DNA of 64,000 nt from Macrotis lagotis (GCF_037893015.1 NC_133666.1:159236490-159300489), one strand, 5' to 3'; counted from the stretch's first letter, positions 1 through 12,385 are shown. Numbers and translations: made by a program. The notes: generated by a model from the sequence alone, not told the origin.

Positions 1-301
1 GTGGCTGCAGTGAAGACAGCAGAAATAGTAATTTAGGGAGGGGCAATGTGAAGGGCATGAAGGCCTGGTTATATGGAAAGGTTATCCCAGTTTGACAAGT
101 GGATGCCTGGAATATTTTTATTACTTTTAAATTTCCTCTAAAATTGGTTTTGAGGATAAAAAACTTAACATTAGAAGGATATTTTTGTCCCTTTGGATCT
201 TATTGACTAACTATACTAATAGAATGAAGAGAATTATCATTGAGATGACAAAAGCTCAGACATTATAAATGGAAACAAATGCCAGGGGCTTTTCTTCACT
301 T
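1..301. other. unassigned AT-rich sequence
   Basis: I see no open coding region, RNA gene or recognisable repeat in this stretch before the first SINE. Confidence 0.5.
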
Positions 302-309
302 AAAGAATT

Positions 310-461
310 TTTTTTTAGGTTTTTGCAAGGCAAATGGGGGTTAAGTGGCTTGCCCAAGGCCACACGGTTGGGTAATTATTAAGTGTCTGAGACCAGATTT
401 GAACCCAGGTATTCCTGACTCCAAAGCTGGTGCTTTATCCATTTCGCCACCTAGCTGCCCC
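310..461 (-). mobile_element. tRNA-derived marsupial SINE, minus strand
   Basis: Reverse complement of the common SINE of this window: oligo-T then 'ggtttttgcaaggcaaatgg' on the left, 'ccacctagctgcccc' on the right. The tRNA-like head is at the right end and the A-rich tail at the left. Short duplicated target sequence 'aagaattttt' lies at about 303-312 and 462-471, as expected of L1-driven insertion. The variant with 'taattattaagtg' (reverse of cacttaataatta) recurs in most copies here. Confidence 0.9.
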
Positions 462-507
462 AAGAATTTTTTATTTAGATATAAGATGTTTGAAAATGAT
501 ACTATTT

Positions 508-662
508 TGGGGCAGCTAGGTGGTGCAGTGAATAGAGAACCAGCCCAGGTGTCAGGAGTACCTGAGTTCAAATCTGGCCTCAGACACTTAATAATTACCT
601 AGCTGTGTAGTCTTGGGCAAGCCACGTAACCCCAATGCCTTGCAAAAACTAAAAAAAAAAAT
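508..662 (+). mobile_element. tRNA-derived marsupial SINE, plus strand
   Basis: Head 'ggggcagctaggtggtgcag', then the A/B-box-like portion 'gagttcaaatctggcctcag', and a tail ending in a run of A. Flanked by the 11-bp duplication 'tgatactattt' at 497-507 and 663-673. It lies only 46 bp from the minus-strand copy at 310-461, so the two copies form an inverted pair. Confidence 0.92.
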
Positions 663-673
663 TGATACTATTT

Positions 674-1918
674 CAAATTTTAAACTATGAACAAATTATT
701 GAATGAAAACTGGAATGAATGAAAATTTATTGGAGTCTATTTTAGGCATGATTTTTTACAGAATATAACATCTTATTTGCTGATATATAACTGATATTGA
801 AGTAATAAAACTTCTATTCTGTATTAATAGAATTGTACAGAAGGTATTCAGTAGGTCATCCTTTAGATGGACAGAAGTGCATTGATGACTCCTGGAATGG
901 ATCAATCAAAAAGACTGATGAAACAAATGATCAGATCATTTCAAAGAATTCTTGCTTATCAATAAGAGAAATGTCTACACCATTTATGAAACTGAATCTT
1001 AAGCACTTTGACAGAACTTACTTTGTCTTGAGACTTGGATTTCCATTGTTTAGATTTCTATTTGTCTTGAGGTTTCTATCAGTCATCCAGAAAAGTTTAA
1101 GACAGTTGAAATTACTCCTATTAAAAAACATGAGAAGCCATTTATCTGTGCCCTCTCCTTGCCTAGCTAGAGACCACTGTTCTCAGAATAAGTATCTTTG
1201 GAATCTAAGACCAAACTGACATTTGTTTTCTTGGAAGAAAACATAGAAATGATAGTAAGAAGGTACTAGATTGACAGATAGATAGCTGAGTAGAGATTTC
1301 TACAACATTGAATGAAGAAAAAAAACAATTGTGCCATTTGTCATCAATTTTATTGTTTTCCCAGACAAACTTAGGGAAAAATTGTATTTTAACATCCTTG
1401 CTATTGATATTAAAACAGGTTTGATACCAATTTTTAAAAAATTCTATATCATCTCAATCTTGAATTTTTTCCAGTGAAAGACACTTTGGATTTTGGTCAA
1501 TGAACAAAGAGTCTTCTTCCATTTCACATTTCCAAAAATTAGTTGGACTTATGAACTTGCTGTCTTCTTATATATCTTTATCTGAAATACACATATATGA
1601 AGTTTTATTGTTTTGTTAACTTTTGAAAAGTGAATTTTGTTAAGCTAACCTACCTAATTTTTCATTTTATGTTCACCATTCATATTCGAATCTCTAAAGT
1701 GAGTTTTTAACTTATCTCAGAATTTTAATAAAGATGAGTGCCTATATTTTAATATAATTATTTTCTTTTACAATCTTTTTTATTTTATTTTATGCATTTA
1801 AAAACTTCATTCTGAGAAAGGGTTCATAGACTTCAACAGACAACCAAATGATTCCATGACACAAAAATATTAAGAATCCCTGCTTCAAAATTTAGATAGA
1901 CAGATGGACAGAAAAACA
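674..1918. other. unassigned AT-rich sequence
   Basis: No repeat family recognised. An open frame at 833-1219 (plus, 128 codons) has no motif, no Kozak-like context and no similarity that I recognise, so it is treated as chance. Confidence 0.45.
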
Positions 1919-1928
1919 GATAGCTAGA

Positions 1929-1981
1929 TGATAGATAAATAGATAAATAGATAAATAGATAGAAAAATAAGGAGAGAGAGA

Positions 1982-2037
<56 letters not shown>
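1929..2037. repeat. compound microsatellite (GATAAATA)n then (GA)n
   Basis: Tetra/octanucleotide run 'agataaat' from about 1929 to 1965, followed by an almost pure GA run from 1971 to 2037 with one 'gaca' interruption near 1993. It explains the serine-leucine-rich open frames on the minus strand here. Confidence 0.97.
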
Positions 2038-2040
<3 letters not shown>

Positions 2041-2206
2041 AAGAGGAAATAACAAAAGTGGGACAGTAGTTTGTTCAAATTGAATAGCAATAGGTTTTTT
2101 TTTGGAAGGTATCAGCACAAGAACTGCATATCCCAAAGGTCACTATCTTATTTGATGCTTAACCCTTATTCTGTCCTGCAGACTTCCTGGAACAGAAGTT
2201 CCAATT

Positions 2207-2366
2207 TTTTTTTTTTTTTTTAGGTTTTTGCAAGACAAATGGGGTTAAGTGTCTAGCCCAAGGCCACACAACTAGGTAATTATTAAGTGTCTGAGACCAG
2301 ATTTGAGCCCAGGTACTCCTGACTCCAGGGCCAGTGCTTTATCCACTGCTCCACCTAGCCACCCCA
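2207..2366 (-). mobile_element. tRNA-derived marsupial SINE, minus strand
   Basis: Oligo-T (about 18 nt), 'ggtttttgcaagacaaatgg', ending 'ccacctagccacccc'. The target duplication 'gttccaat' occurs just before the oligo-T (about 2199-2206) and just after the head (about 2368-2375). Confidence 0.9.
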
Positions 2367-2378
2367 TGTTCCAATCTT

Positions 2379-3084
2379 TTTTAAGTTTGATATGTCTTTG
2401 GTTTCAATAAAGCTTGCTGTATGTCCTATTCAGTATGAAAGGACATACATTTTTACAGTTTATAATGAATAACAATGTATGATAAAGATTAATTTCTAAT
2501 ACATAATATAGTACTTTGACAACTATTTTTCTAATCTTTACAAGATTATTCTATCCTTGAGGGTACATGTATTACAGATTGGAAAACCCTGTCTTATTCT
2601 AGACATTCAAAAGCCTGAACAAGAAACAAACTTGTCTTAATATCCAAATTTATAGAGATTGACTTAGATCACTGTTTTGTCCATACTGCTTTAGCTAGTA
2701 GCCTTGAGACTGTAACTGTCAACTGACACCACTAAGTGAGTGACACAGACATGGTACAACATTATTAGCTTTGTTACAGGAAGGGCCTGCTATATATATA
2801 CATGTCTGCTTAATTATAAAACTAAATGTATAACTCTAGGATAGATGTCAAATCCTGTTCTCATTAAGATAATACTCTGGTGAAATAAATTAACCAGCCT
2901 TAATGCCCCCTTTTCTTTGATCAATTGTACTAAATTTAACAATCCCTCCTCTAGTTGTTCAATGTAATAGGAACTGGAGAATAGAAACAAAACAGAACAT
3001 TCCTTTGAATTTCTTTCTGAGTTTCTCTGCACCAGGGAGGTTCAGAGATTTTCCTTGATTAGGACTGATTTCCCCTCTACAAAA
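2379..3084. other. unassigned sequence
   Basis: No recognisable gene or repeat. The minus-strand frame 2814-3032 has no motif that I recognise. Confidence 0.4.
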
Positions 3085-4010
3085 AAGAATATAGCCTCAA
3101 GGTCAGCTATTGCACTGATAGAAAATTCTTCAACTTGACAAGGCTCCAAGACAAGACCAAAGTAAAGGGAGTATTGGTATGAGAAATTCTATTTTCAGAT
3201 GATTGTACACTCAATGCAACCTCTGAAACTGAGATGCAAGGAAGTATGGATCAAATTATCTGCTGCTTTTACTAATTTTAGTCTAACAATTTACACCCAG
3301 AAAACACAGTTATCCATCCATTTGCCAACAGCATATCATCCATATGTGGAACCATGTGAAACCAGCAAATGGAGAAGTTTTGATTATTGTGGACAAGTTC
3401 ACTTACCTTGGCAGTGTCCTTTCCAGGGAGGTACACATTGACAATGAGGTTGACACAATGCATTGCCAGAGAGAGCTCAGTATTTGGGAGACTCTGAAAG
3501 AAAGTGTGGGAGAGAAGAGGTATTAGACTGACTTAAGGTCTGTAGAGCCTTTGTGCTGACCTTATTGCTCTATGCCTGTGAAGCCTGGATAATCTACCAG
3601 TGCAATGTCAGGAAACTGAATTGCTTCCAGTTAATTTTTCTTAGGAAGATTCTGAAGATCACTTGGCAATAGAAGATACCAGACTGATTATTGGACTCCA
3701 TCAAAGGACCACTGATCTTTTCTTGAGCTATACTAATCTAGCATTCTAAAATCACTACAGAGAGTGCAACTATGATTGGGCTGGGCCCATTACAAAGATG
3801 CCAAAAAAACTAGAACTCAAACAGGGCAAGTGCTCACAGGGTGTTAAGAAGAATCAATACTGAGACCCCCTGAAGGCTCATAGAACTTTAAAGTTGATCT
3901 TACAGAAAAGGAGAAACTGGCACAGGACCACCCAGCATGGCATGCTCTCATCAGTGAGGATGCTGTGCTCTACAAGGAAGGTAGAATTGAAGCAGTTCAA
4001 AGAAAAAATG
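3085..4010 (+). pseudogene. RTE-clade LINE reverse transcriptase, C-terminal remnant
   Basis: In plus orientation the conceptual translation, across several frameshifts and stops, follows the C-terminal part of a vertebrate RTE-type reverse transcriptase. There is a basic stretch like KFFNLTRLQDKTKVKG, then the motif-C active site as FSDD (aspartate codons at about 3198-3203) followed by CTLNA. Further on come 'VDKFTYLGSVLS' (about 3390-3425) and 'LLYACE'-like residues followed by a tryptophan (about 3560-3590). The 5' endonuclease part is absent. RTE elements copy themselves by target-primed reverse transcription, and their machinery is thought to mobilise RTE-tailed SINEs; one SINE with such a tail is present at 22,190-22,410. 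Many stops show it is old and dead. Placement in the RTE clade is from recall of these motifs; a related non-LTR clade is the alternative. Confidence 0.72.
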
Positions 4011-4277
4011 ACAACCATTTACTAATCTGTTAAATGTTAGCTTTCATCAGGAAAATAATTTCTATACAATAATAACTTTGGAAATATTTGTTAGAATAAT
4101 GATGGGCCCAGAGTGCATATTGAGTCAGTTTTAAAATGTGTTTAGTGGATAAATTCAATATTACTTGTCTGTACCTACTTGTAACAGAGGTTTTCTCACT
4201 GTATCATTTTCTCTCCATTTATCTTTCTCTTCTCTCTTTCTGTTTCTGTATATTTCACTATTTCTTTCTCCTTACTG

Positions 4278-4279
<2 letters not shown>
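4011..4279. other. unassigned sequence
   Basis: No gene or repeat recognised apart from the pyrimidine-rich lead into the TG microsatellite. Confidence 0.4.

Positions 4280-4318
<39 letters not shown>
4280..4318. repeat. (TG)n microsatellite
   Basis: Uninterrupted run of about 19 TG units. It accounts for the cysteine-valine-rich and histidine-threonine-rich open frames around it. Confidence 0.98.
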
Positions 4319-4320
<2 letters not shown>

Positions 4321-5015
4321 CATAGAATGTGGAATGAGAAAAGGTTGATTGTCATTAAATAAATATTTTATAAAGTATATCAACTCTTTTCTCTCTTTCT
4401 CAATGGGGGGAAGTAGGAAGGAGTGAAGATGAATTTTCATTGATTACAAGGTCAAATTTTATTTTTAAATTATTAGCATGATGAAATGAAACCTTTGGCT
4501 TGGGCTAGTTAGCACACTCTCAGTATGAAAGAATAATTTTTTATATGATGTATTACTTAATGAAGGGAAATGTATTTTTAAATCTTTTTGGTGGGGAACT
4601 AAGTCTCCTCATCTTGTCCTGGGTAGAAGTTGAAATTCACAGGACAATCATCTATTGACAAATGAATAAGCTTTGATTTATTTCAATTCTAATGTGGCTA
4701 ATTTGACCTTTTCCCAGGTTTCTTAGTGAATTCTAGCACCTGGTACCACATAAAATGGTGAGATACTTTATCCCTTTGGCTCTTAGTGCAGCTCAAAAAT
4801 TTTTTTTTTTTGCAGCTCAAAAATCTTAACTGAATCTACTTATGTGAGACTTTCCAGTAGAAGGGTTTGTAGCATGTGTTGCCTCATTTCTTTGTTTTTT
4901 AATTTATAAAATCATAAAATTAAATTGGACACAAAATAAGATGTTAATTTTATTTTTTTCAAGATTGATATTCTCTTATTGGGTTGAAGAGTTATTTTTT
5001 GCCTTATATCTTTTC
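4319..5015. other. unassigned AT-rich sequence
   Basis: No coding or repeat signal recognised. A 14-nt sequence 'gcagctcaaaaatt' recurs around an oligo-T at about 4790 and 4814. Confidence 0.4.
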
Positions 5016-5339
5016 TTTATTTTTTTAAAGAAAGATTATATTTATTTTGAGTTTTACAAGTTTTCCCCTTATTCTTGATCCCTCCCCAACCCCCTCCCCC
5101 ACAAAAGGCAGTCTGTTAGTCTTTACATTTTTTTCCATGGCATGCATTGATCTCAGTTGAATATGATAAGAGAGAAATCATATTCTTGAGGAAGAAAAAT
5201 AAATTATATGAGATAGCAAAATTACATAATAAAACAACTTTTTTTCCTCTAAATTGAAGGTAATAGTCTTTGGTCTTTGTTCAAACTCCACAATTCTTTC
5301 TCTGGATAAAGATGGTATTCTCCATCACGGATAGCCCTA

Positions 5340-8300
5340 AGTTTGTTAAGCCATTTTGTTAAGCCATTCCTCAATTGAAGGACATTCACTTAATTTCCAA
5401 TTCTTTATCACCACAAACAGGGCTGCTATAAATATTTTTATCTAAGTGATATTTTTACATTTTTTCATAATCTCTTCAGGGTATAATCCCAGATGTGGTA
5501 TTCTGGATCAAAAGGTATGCACATTTACTTTTTGGCCTTTGGGTGTAATTTCAAATTGCTCTCCAGAAAGGGTGTATAAGTTCAGAATTCCACCAATAAT
5601 GTATTAGTGTCCCAGATTTCTCACATCCCCTCCAACATCGATCATTGCCCTATCTGCTCATATTGGCCAGTCTGAGAGGTGTGAAGTGGTACCTCAGAGA
5701 TGCTTTAATATGCATTTCTCTAATAAGTAATGAGTTAGAGCAATTTCTCATATGACTATGAATCACTTTGATTTCCTCATCTGTAAATTGCCTTTGCATA
5801 TACTTTGACAATTTGTCAATTGGGGAATAGTTTGATTTTTGATAAATTTGACTTAGTTCTCTATATATTTTAGAAATAAGTCCTTTGTCAGAAAAAGTAG
5901 TTGTAAAAATTGTTTCCCATTTTACTATATTTCTTTTTATCTTGGTTACAGTGGTTTTGTCTGTGCAAAAGCTTTTTAATTTAATTTAATCAAAATGATC
6001 TAGTCTGATTTAATAACATCCTACATCTCTTCCTTGGTCATAAACTGCTTCCCTTACCATAGATCTGACAGGTATACTGTCTCTTGATCTAGTTTGCTTA
6101 TAATATTATTTTTTATGTCTAAATCCTGTATCCATTTGGTTCTTATCTTGGTATAGAATGTGAGGTGTTGGTCTAATCTAAGTTTCTTCCATACCAACTT
6201 CTAATTTTCCCAACAGGATTTTATTGAAGAGAGAGTTTTTATCCCAATAGCTGGAATCTTTGGGTTTATCAAGCAGTAGAATACTATAATCATTTCCAGA
6301 TATTGAACCTAGTCTATTGTACTGGTCTACAGCTCTGTTGCTTAGCCAATACCAGACAGTTTTCATGACTGATGATTTATAATATAATTTTAGATCTGGT
6401 AAGGCTATGCCACCACCTTTTTTACTTTTTTTCCATTGAATCTCTGAAAATTCTTGAATTTTTTTTTCTCCTTATGAATTTACTTATAATTTTTTCTAAC
6501 TCATTAATGTAATTCTTTGGAATTTTGATTGGTAGGGCATTAAACAAGTAGTTTAGATTTGGTAGAATTGTCATTTTTATTATATTAGCTTGACCTATTC
6601 ATGAGCAGTTGATGTTTGCCAATTTATTTAAATCTGATTTTATTTGTGTGAGAAATGTTTTGTAATTGTTTTCAAAATGCTTCTGAGTCTCCCTTGGCAG
6701 ATAGACTCCCAGGTATTTTATATTATCTGAGGTTCCTTGGATGGGTTCTTTCTTTCTATCTTTTTTATGCTATATATAGACATACTGAGGCTTTATGAGG
6801 GCTTATTTTATATCCTGTTACTTTGCTAAAGTTGTTAATTATTTCTAGCAGTTTTTTAAGATAATATTTTTAGATTTTTCTAAGTATACTCTCATGTCAT
6901 CTGCAAAGAGTGAAAAATTTGTCTCTTCCTTCTCTATTCTAATTCCCTCAATTTCTTTTTCATCTCTTATTGCTAAAGCTATTATTTCTAATACAGTATT
7001 GTATAGTAGTGCTGGTAATGGGCATCCTTGTTTCACTCCTGATCTTCTTGGGAATGCTTCTATTCTATCCCCATTTTATACAATGCTTGTTGATGATTAC
7101 AGATAGATACTGCTTATTATTCTAAGGAAAAATCAGTTTATTCCTACACTTGCTTATATTTTTAAATGGGATTGGTGCTGTATTTTGTCAAAATAATTTT
7201 CAGCATCTATTGATATAATCATATGATTTCTCATAGGTTGGTTATTGATATAATTAATTATACTAACAGTTTTCCTGTTAAGGAACCAACCATGCATTCC
7301 TATCATAAAACCTACTTGATCATAATGAAATATCCTAGTGATGACTTGTAATTATTTTGTTAAGATTTTATGTAAGATTTTTTTTATCTATATTCATCAG
7401 AGAGATAGGTCTATAATTTTCTTTCTCTGTTTTAACTCTTCCTGGTTTAGTTATTATCACAATATCGGTGTCATAGAAAGAGTCAGGCAGAGTTTCATCT
7501 TCACCTATTTTCCCAGACTTTATAAAGTTTTGAAAACAATTACTTCTTAAATGTTTGATAGAATTTGATAGAATCTATCTGGCCCTGGAGATTTTTTCTT
7601 ATTGAGTTCAATAATGGCTTGGTGAATTTCTTTTTCTGACATAGGGTTCTTTTGGTTTGTAATTTCCTCTTCATTTAATCTAGACAACTACTATTTTTGT
7701 AAATATTCATCCATTTCATTTAGATTGCCAAATTTATTAGCAAAGAGTTGCGCAAAATAATTCCAAATTATTACTTTAATAACCTCCTCAATGGTGGTGA
7801 GTTCATCTTTTTCATTTATGATACTGGCACTTTGGTTTTCTTCTTTTTTTTACAATCAAATTGACCAGAAGTTTATCAGTTTTATGTTTTTTTTCATAAA
7901 ACCAACTCTTGGTTTTATTTATTAGTGCAATAGTTTCTTCCTTTCAATTTTATTAACTTCTCCTTTAATTTTTAGAATTTCTAATTTGATATTTGATTAG
8001 GGTTATTTAATTTTTTTCTTTAATTTTTAGCTACATATTTAGTTCATTGATTCCCTCTTTCTCTAATTTATTCAAGAAAGCATTTAAAGATATAATACAT
8101 CCCCTGAGAGCTGCTTTGAATGTATCCCATAGGTTTTGGAATATTGTATCATTATTGTTATTATCTAGGATGAAATAATTATTTGTTTCCATAATTTGTT
8201 GCTTGATCCACTCATTCTTGAGAATGAGGTTATTTAATTACCACTTACTTCTGGGTTTATGTCTCCCTGGTCAAATATTGCTTTTGATTTTTATTGCATT

Positions 8301-9000
8301 ATGATCTCAGAAAGATGTATTCACCATTTCTGCCTGTCTGCAATTGATCATTAGGTTTTTTACCCTAGTACAGGGTCAATTTTTATATAAGTGCCATGTG
8401 CTGCAGAGAAAAAGATATATTCCTTTCTATCCCCATTCAATTGCCTCCATAAGTCTATCACATCTAGGTTTTATAACAATACATTTACCTCCTTAACTTC
8501 CTTTTAGTTTATTTTATGATTCAATTTATCTAAGTGATAAATTTGATTTATCTGAGAGCAGGAGGTTGAAGGCTCCCACTAGTAGAGTTTTGCTGTCTAT
8601 GTCTTCCTGTAGTTCTTTCAACTTCTCCTCTAAGAATTTGGATGCTATACCATTGGATGCATACATATTTAGTATTGAAATTCCTTTACTATCTATGATA
8701 CCTTGTAGGAGGATATAGTTTCCTTCCTTATCTCTTTTAACTCTGTCTATTTTTAAAGTGGCCTTGTCTGAGATAAATATTGCTACCCTTGCTTTTTTTC
8801 TGTTCATCTGGAACAAAATTAATTTTGCTCCAACCTTTTACCTTTACTCTATATGTATATCTCTGCTTTAAATGATTTTCTTGTAAGAAGCACATTATAA
8901 GATTCTGGTTTTTAATCCACTCTGCTATTCACTTACCTTTTAATGGAGAGTTCATCCTATTCACATTCAAAGTTACAATTACTGACTCTTTGTTGCCCTC
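5340..9000 (-). pseudogene. L1 ORF2 pseudogene (endonuclease-reverse transcriptase)
   Basis: Intact, this gene would encode the endonuclease and reverse transcriptase that copy L1 RNA into nicked chromosomal DNA. Visible pieces: endonuclease fragment at 8526-8816 with LNMYAS and a VGAFN segment where functional copies have GGDFN; reverse transcriptase fragment at 6845-7036 with [11 protein letters not shown] and the active-site motif FADD; a C-terminal block at 6178-6366 containing LLLDKPKDSSYWDK. The pieces lie in different frames separated by stops, so no full protein can be made. Confidence 0.88.
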
Positions 9001-9609
9001 CATGCTATCTTCCCTCTGTTTGAACTTTCTCCTTTAACCCTTTATTCATATTCTTCAGTATTTTGTTTCTGAATACTGCAACCTTCAGTGTATTTGCCCT
9101 CCTAGATCAACCCCCTCCCCTTTCTTTTCACTTTCTCTTTTGCCCTTCTTCCTTCCTTCTCTTCCTTCTGTTAGCTCCCCTTTTTCTCCCCCTCCCTTTC
9201 CCCCCTCCCATTTTCCCCTTTTAATCCTTGAAGGGTAACATTTGTTTCTTAACTTCACTGAGTGTATGTAAGTTAACTTTAAGCCAAGTCTGATGAGATG
9301 AAGATTCAGGTGGTTTTCACCTCCTCCCTTCTCCCCCCCCCACCTTACAATAGGACATTTGTACCTCTTAATATAATGAGATTTACTCCATTCATTCTCC
9401 TCCATCCTCTAGTCTCCTTACCCTTCACCCTTTTAAAGAGGTATTGTTTTTAAATCATTCTTTTTGAGTCACAGAAAATTATGAGTGTCCATCATTTCTG
9501 GCTAGGTATATTATCTCTAATAGAATTACAATTCTCAAGAGTTATGAGACTCTTTTTCCCAAGTGAGGATATAGTCAGTTTCATCTTATTGGATAGCAGT
9601 TTTTTTCTT

Positions 9610-10712
9610 TACCATTTTTATTTTTACCTTTTTATGAGTGTCTTGAATCTCCTATTTGATGCCCCAATTTTTTATTTTGTTCTGGTGTTTTCATCAGGAT
9701 ATGTTGGAAGTCTCCCATTTTGTTAAATGTCCATCTTTTCCCATGGAAGAGAAGGCTCAGCTATGCTGGATAGTGTATTCTTGGCTGCATGACAAGTTCC
9801 CTTGCTCTTCAGAATATCTCACTGCAGGTCCTTTGATCCCTCAATGTTGATGCAACCAGGTTCTGTGTAATCCATACTGTGGCACCTTGGTATTTAACTT
9901 GTTTCTTTCTGAATGTGTGCCAGATTTTCTCTTTTATCTGAGAATTCTGGAATTTGGACACAACATTCCTTGGAGTTTCCATTCCATAGAATCTCTTTCC
10001 AGAAGGAATCAATGTATTTTTACAATAATTATTTATTTAAATTTTTCTTTCTGATTTCATGTCATCAGGACAATTTTCCATTTCTAAATCCTGTAATATT
10101 TAGTCCAGACTTTTTTTCTTTTCAATGTTTTCAAGAAAGCCTTTAATTCTCAAGTTGTCCCTTCATGTTCTGTTCTCAAGGTCAGTGGTTTTGCTGAAGA
10201 GGTGTTTTACATTTTCTTCTATTTTTTGATATTTTGGTTTTGGTTAATGTAATCTTGTTGTCTCATGAAGTTATTAGTTTCCACCAATTCCATTATTTTT
10301 TTAAGAGAAGAATTTTCTTCATTTACCTTTTTACAACTCTTTTTCCAGTTGGTCAATTCTATTTTTGAAAGAGTTTTCCATTTGCTCAAGTACAGTTTTG
10401 AGAGAATCATTTTCTTTTAGTGCATTTTCCCAATTGAGGATTTGAGAAAATTATTCTCTTTTTGTATTTGTCAAATTGTATTTTCCAAGGATTTGTTTTC
10501 TTGTTGAGAGATGATAATTTTCTCTTGAGTTTCTTTTGACAATTTTTTCAGTTGATTTTTAAACTCCTTCCTGATTTCTTCAAGCAAGTCTTTCTGGGCT
10601 GGAGACTGATTCTTATTCTCTTCAGAAGTGATTGATCTCTCTGGGTTACAATCTATTTCTTCTAAGTATTTCTCCTTTGCCCCTCCCCACTTCCATGGGC
10701 CTTTCTTCATCT
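9610..10712 (-). pseudogene. L1 ORF1 pseudogene (RNA-binding chaperone)
   Basis: L1 ORF1 proteins bind L1 RNA through an N-terminal coiled coil, a central RRM and a C-terminal domain. The open N-terminal piece 10,471-10,710 is rich in Lys, Glu and Gln with heptad-like leucines (KEFKNQLKKLSKETQEK), fitting a coiled coil. A further coiled-coil piece is at 10,219-10,410. At 9,809-10,012 a piece with PRNVVSKFQNSQIKEKI matches the RNA-binding C-terminal half. Stops separate the pieces. Confidence 0.8.
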
Positions 10713-11388
10713 TCTTATGACCTTGTGGGGGGGCTGGCTCTCAGAGGTTTAATTTTGAAGCTACTAGTTCTTTTGTTCACTTGGCTTAGTAATTCCAAGT
10801 GCCAGACAGTAGGGGGCACTGGTTGCTTTCTCTGAAATGTTTAAGGCCTTCGGCAGCAGGGTCTGAGTTGACCTTGGACAATGGGCTGAGCCTTGTCTGG
10901 GGGTTATCTCCCTTTCAGTTGAGTGAACTCTGTTGCCCATACCTGAGCCTGAAGGGGTGGAGTTTGTTTACCTTTTGCACTGGGATGAGGGCTCAGCTGA
11001 ATGTATGCACTCAGATCTCAGCCCAGCTGGTCATTTTCCAGGCATACTCTGAAATGATTTGTGCTAGAACTCACCCTCCCATAACCCCTCTACCCTTGAC
11101 CAAGAGGCCAAGGTGGCTCTTGTACCTGACACACAACAACGCCTCCTTGGCTAAAGCTGGTCCTCTGACTTCCCCCAGCTACTGTCCCTGCACTGCCTGT
11201 CTAGTCTCCACTCTTGGTTCACCCACGGTCCCCTGAGATAGACCTTGTTGCTAGGTGTTCTCCTTGTTTCTCTTTCTGGGTTCTGTCATTTGAATTTCTG
11301 TTAAGAGGTTTCTTCATGTTATTTTTGAGGGGAATCAGGAGCCCTTAACAGTGTGCCTGTCTTCTCTCCACTATCTTGGACAGAAGTC
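10713..11388 (-). promoter_or_regulatory. L1 5' UTR / internal promoter region
   Basis: Locally GC-richer stretch between ORF1 and the element's 5' end. Related sequence is found at 42,285-42,985 and 50,472-51,130 in plus orientation. L1 5' UTRs carry the internal promoter; no individual binding site is claimed. The 145-codon plus-strand open frame here (10,799-11,236) is antisense to the element and is probably incidental. Confidence 0.7.
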
Positions 11389-11399
11389 AAGACACTTTT

Positions 11400-11538
11400 T
11401 TTAGGAAGACAAATGGAGTTAAGTGGCTTGCCCAAGGCCACACAGCTAGGTAATTATTAAGTGTCTGAGTCCAGATTTGAACTCAGGTACTCCTGACTCC
11501 AAGGCTGGTGCTCTATCCACTGTACCACCTAGCCGTCC
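11400..11538 (-). mobile_element. tRNA-derived marsupial SINE, minus strand
   Basis: Starts with oligo-T and 'aggaagacaaatggagttaa' and ends 'ccacctagccgtccc'. Imperfect target duplication: 'aagacactttt' at about 11,389-11,399 and 'aagatactttc' at 11,540-11,550. It sits exactly at the 5' border of the L1. Confidence 0.9.
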
Positions 11539-11550
11539 CAAGATACTTTC

Positions 11551-11898
11551 TTTAAAAAAATAGGAAAAGGGAATAAAATACAGAGAATCAGGAAAATTAC
11601 CACCTAGTTTTTCAATTTTTAAGAATTTTTGTTCTGTTGGAACTCTTTTCCAAGAGACATGCATCTTTTGTTCCACATTAATGTCATTCAAAAAATGATT
11701 GTCTCATCTTCACATGAGTGCAAATTCTTCTTCTACTGTACTTCCCCCAAATTTCTCCCCTGAATTATAGGTACTAGAAATAATTACAGATCTACTATAT
11801 CATAATTTTCTTGACATATAGATTATTATTTATCATTTTCCTTTGTTTCTGACATAAAGTTTTCAAACTGTATTTTATAAAATGTCTTCTGTGACAAA
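11551..11898. other. unassigned sequence upstream of ERV1
   Basis: No gene or repeat recognised between the SINE and the first LTR. Confidence 0.4.
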
Positions 11899-12385
11899 TG
11901 TGGTGTGTTGTTGGTCTCCACAGGGTGGGGGCTGCCTAAGAAATACATTACACAGTCTGTATGGCCCTAGTCAATCACAAAACTGGGAGGGATCTAATCC
12001 CATTACAAAGATGAAGGGTTCAAGATTAGAAGAAACCAGTCACTAACCAGTCAAGGGTGAACTAGAAGTTTTGACTTAATGCAACTGTTTGTGCAGTTAG
12101 GTTCTTGAATATTTTTCACATACCCTCTGTGACAGTTGCAGTCCATCAACATAACATACCATATTAAAGGCATGTCATGGGATGGGCAGACCTCTTAGAC
12201 TGTAACTTGAATTCTGAGAGCCTATGAAAATCCAGATGAGAGGGGAATGAGTTTCTGAAACTATATAATAAGGGACAGTATTGTACCTTAGGGTGCCTCA
12301 CGCTGGGGGGGGGCACCCATGTCTTATAAGATCCATGAATAAAATGTACACTTCTCCCACTCCAGCAGATTTGTTTCTATTATAG
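11899..12385 (+). repeat. ERV1 5' LTR
   Basis: Begins 'tgtggtgtgttgttgg', aligned with 'tgtcatgtgttgttgg' of the 3' LTR, and ends near 'tttctattatag'. A TATA-like 'tatataata' is at 12,262-12,270. A polyadenylation signal aataaa is at 12,338-12,343, so R lies roughly between 12,290 and 12,360. A G-run of nine sits near 12,305-12,313 and is matched in the other LTR. It would have served as the proviral promoter. Confidence 0.9.

Larger units (their letters stand above)
5016..11388 (-). mobile_element. near full-length L1 retrotransposon, inactivated, minus strand
   Basis: Reading leftwards, the element opens at about 11,388 with the 5' end seen in two other L1s of this window (reverse complement contains 'aagatagtggagagaagac'). 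It continues through a 5' UTR (to about 10,715), ORF1, an inter-ORF spacer, ORF2 and a 3' UTR ending in an A-rich tail near 5,016. At about 6.4 kb it has normal full length. Every reading frame is interrupted. It is bordered on the right by a SINE with its own target duplication. I could not see a convincing target duplication for the L1 itself. Confidence 0.9.

Noticed and set aside
833..1219. 128-codon plus-strand open frame in non-repeat DNA
   Set aside because: No domain, no signal peptide, no splice or promoter context, and composition like the surrounding AT-rich DNA; length is within chance for 64 kb.
1833..2136. Serine-leucine-rich minus-strand frames
   Set aside because: They are translations of the GA microsatellite.
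10799..11236. 145-codon plus-strand open frame
   Set aside because: It is antisense to the GC-richer 5' UTR of a minus-strand L1, and related 5' UTR sequence recurs at 42.3 and 50.5 kb without a shared long open frame.
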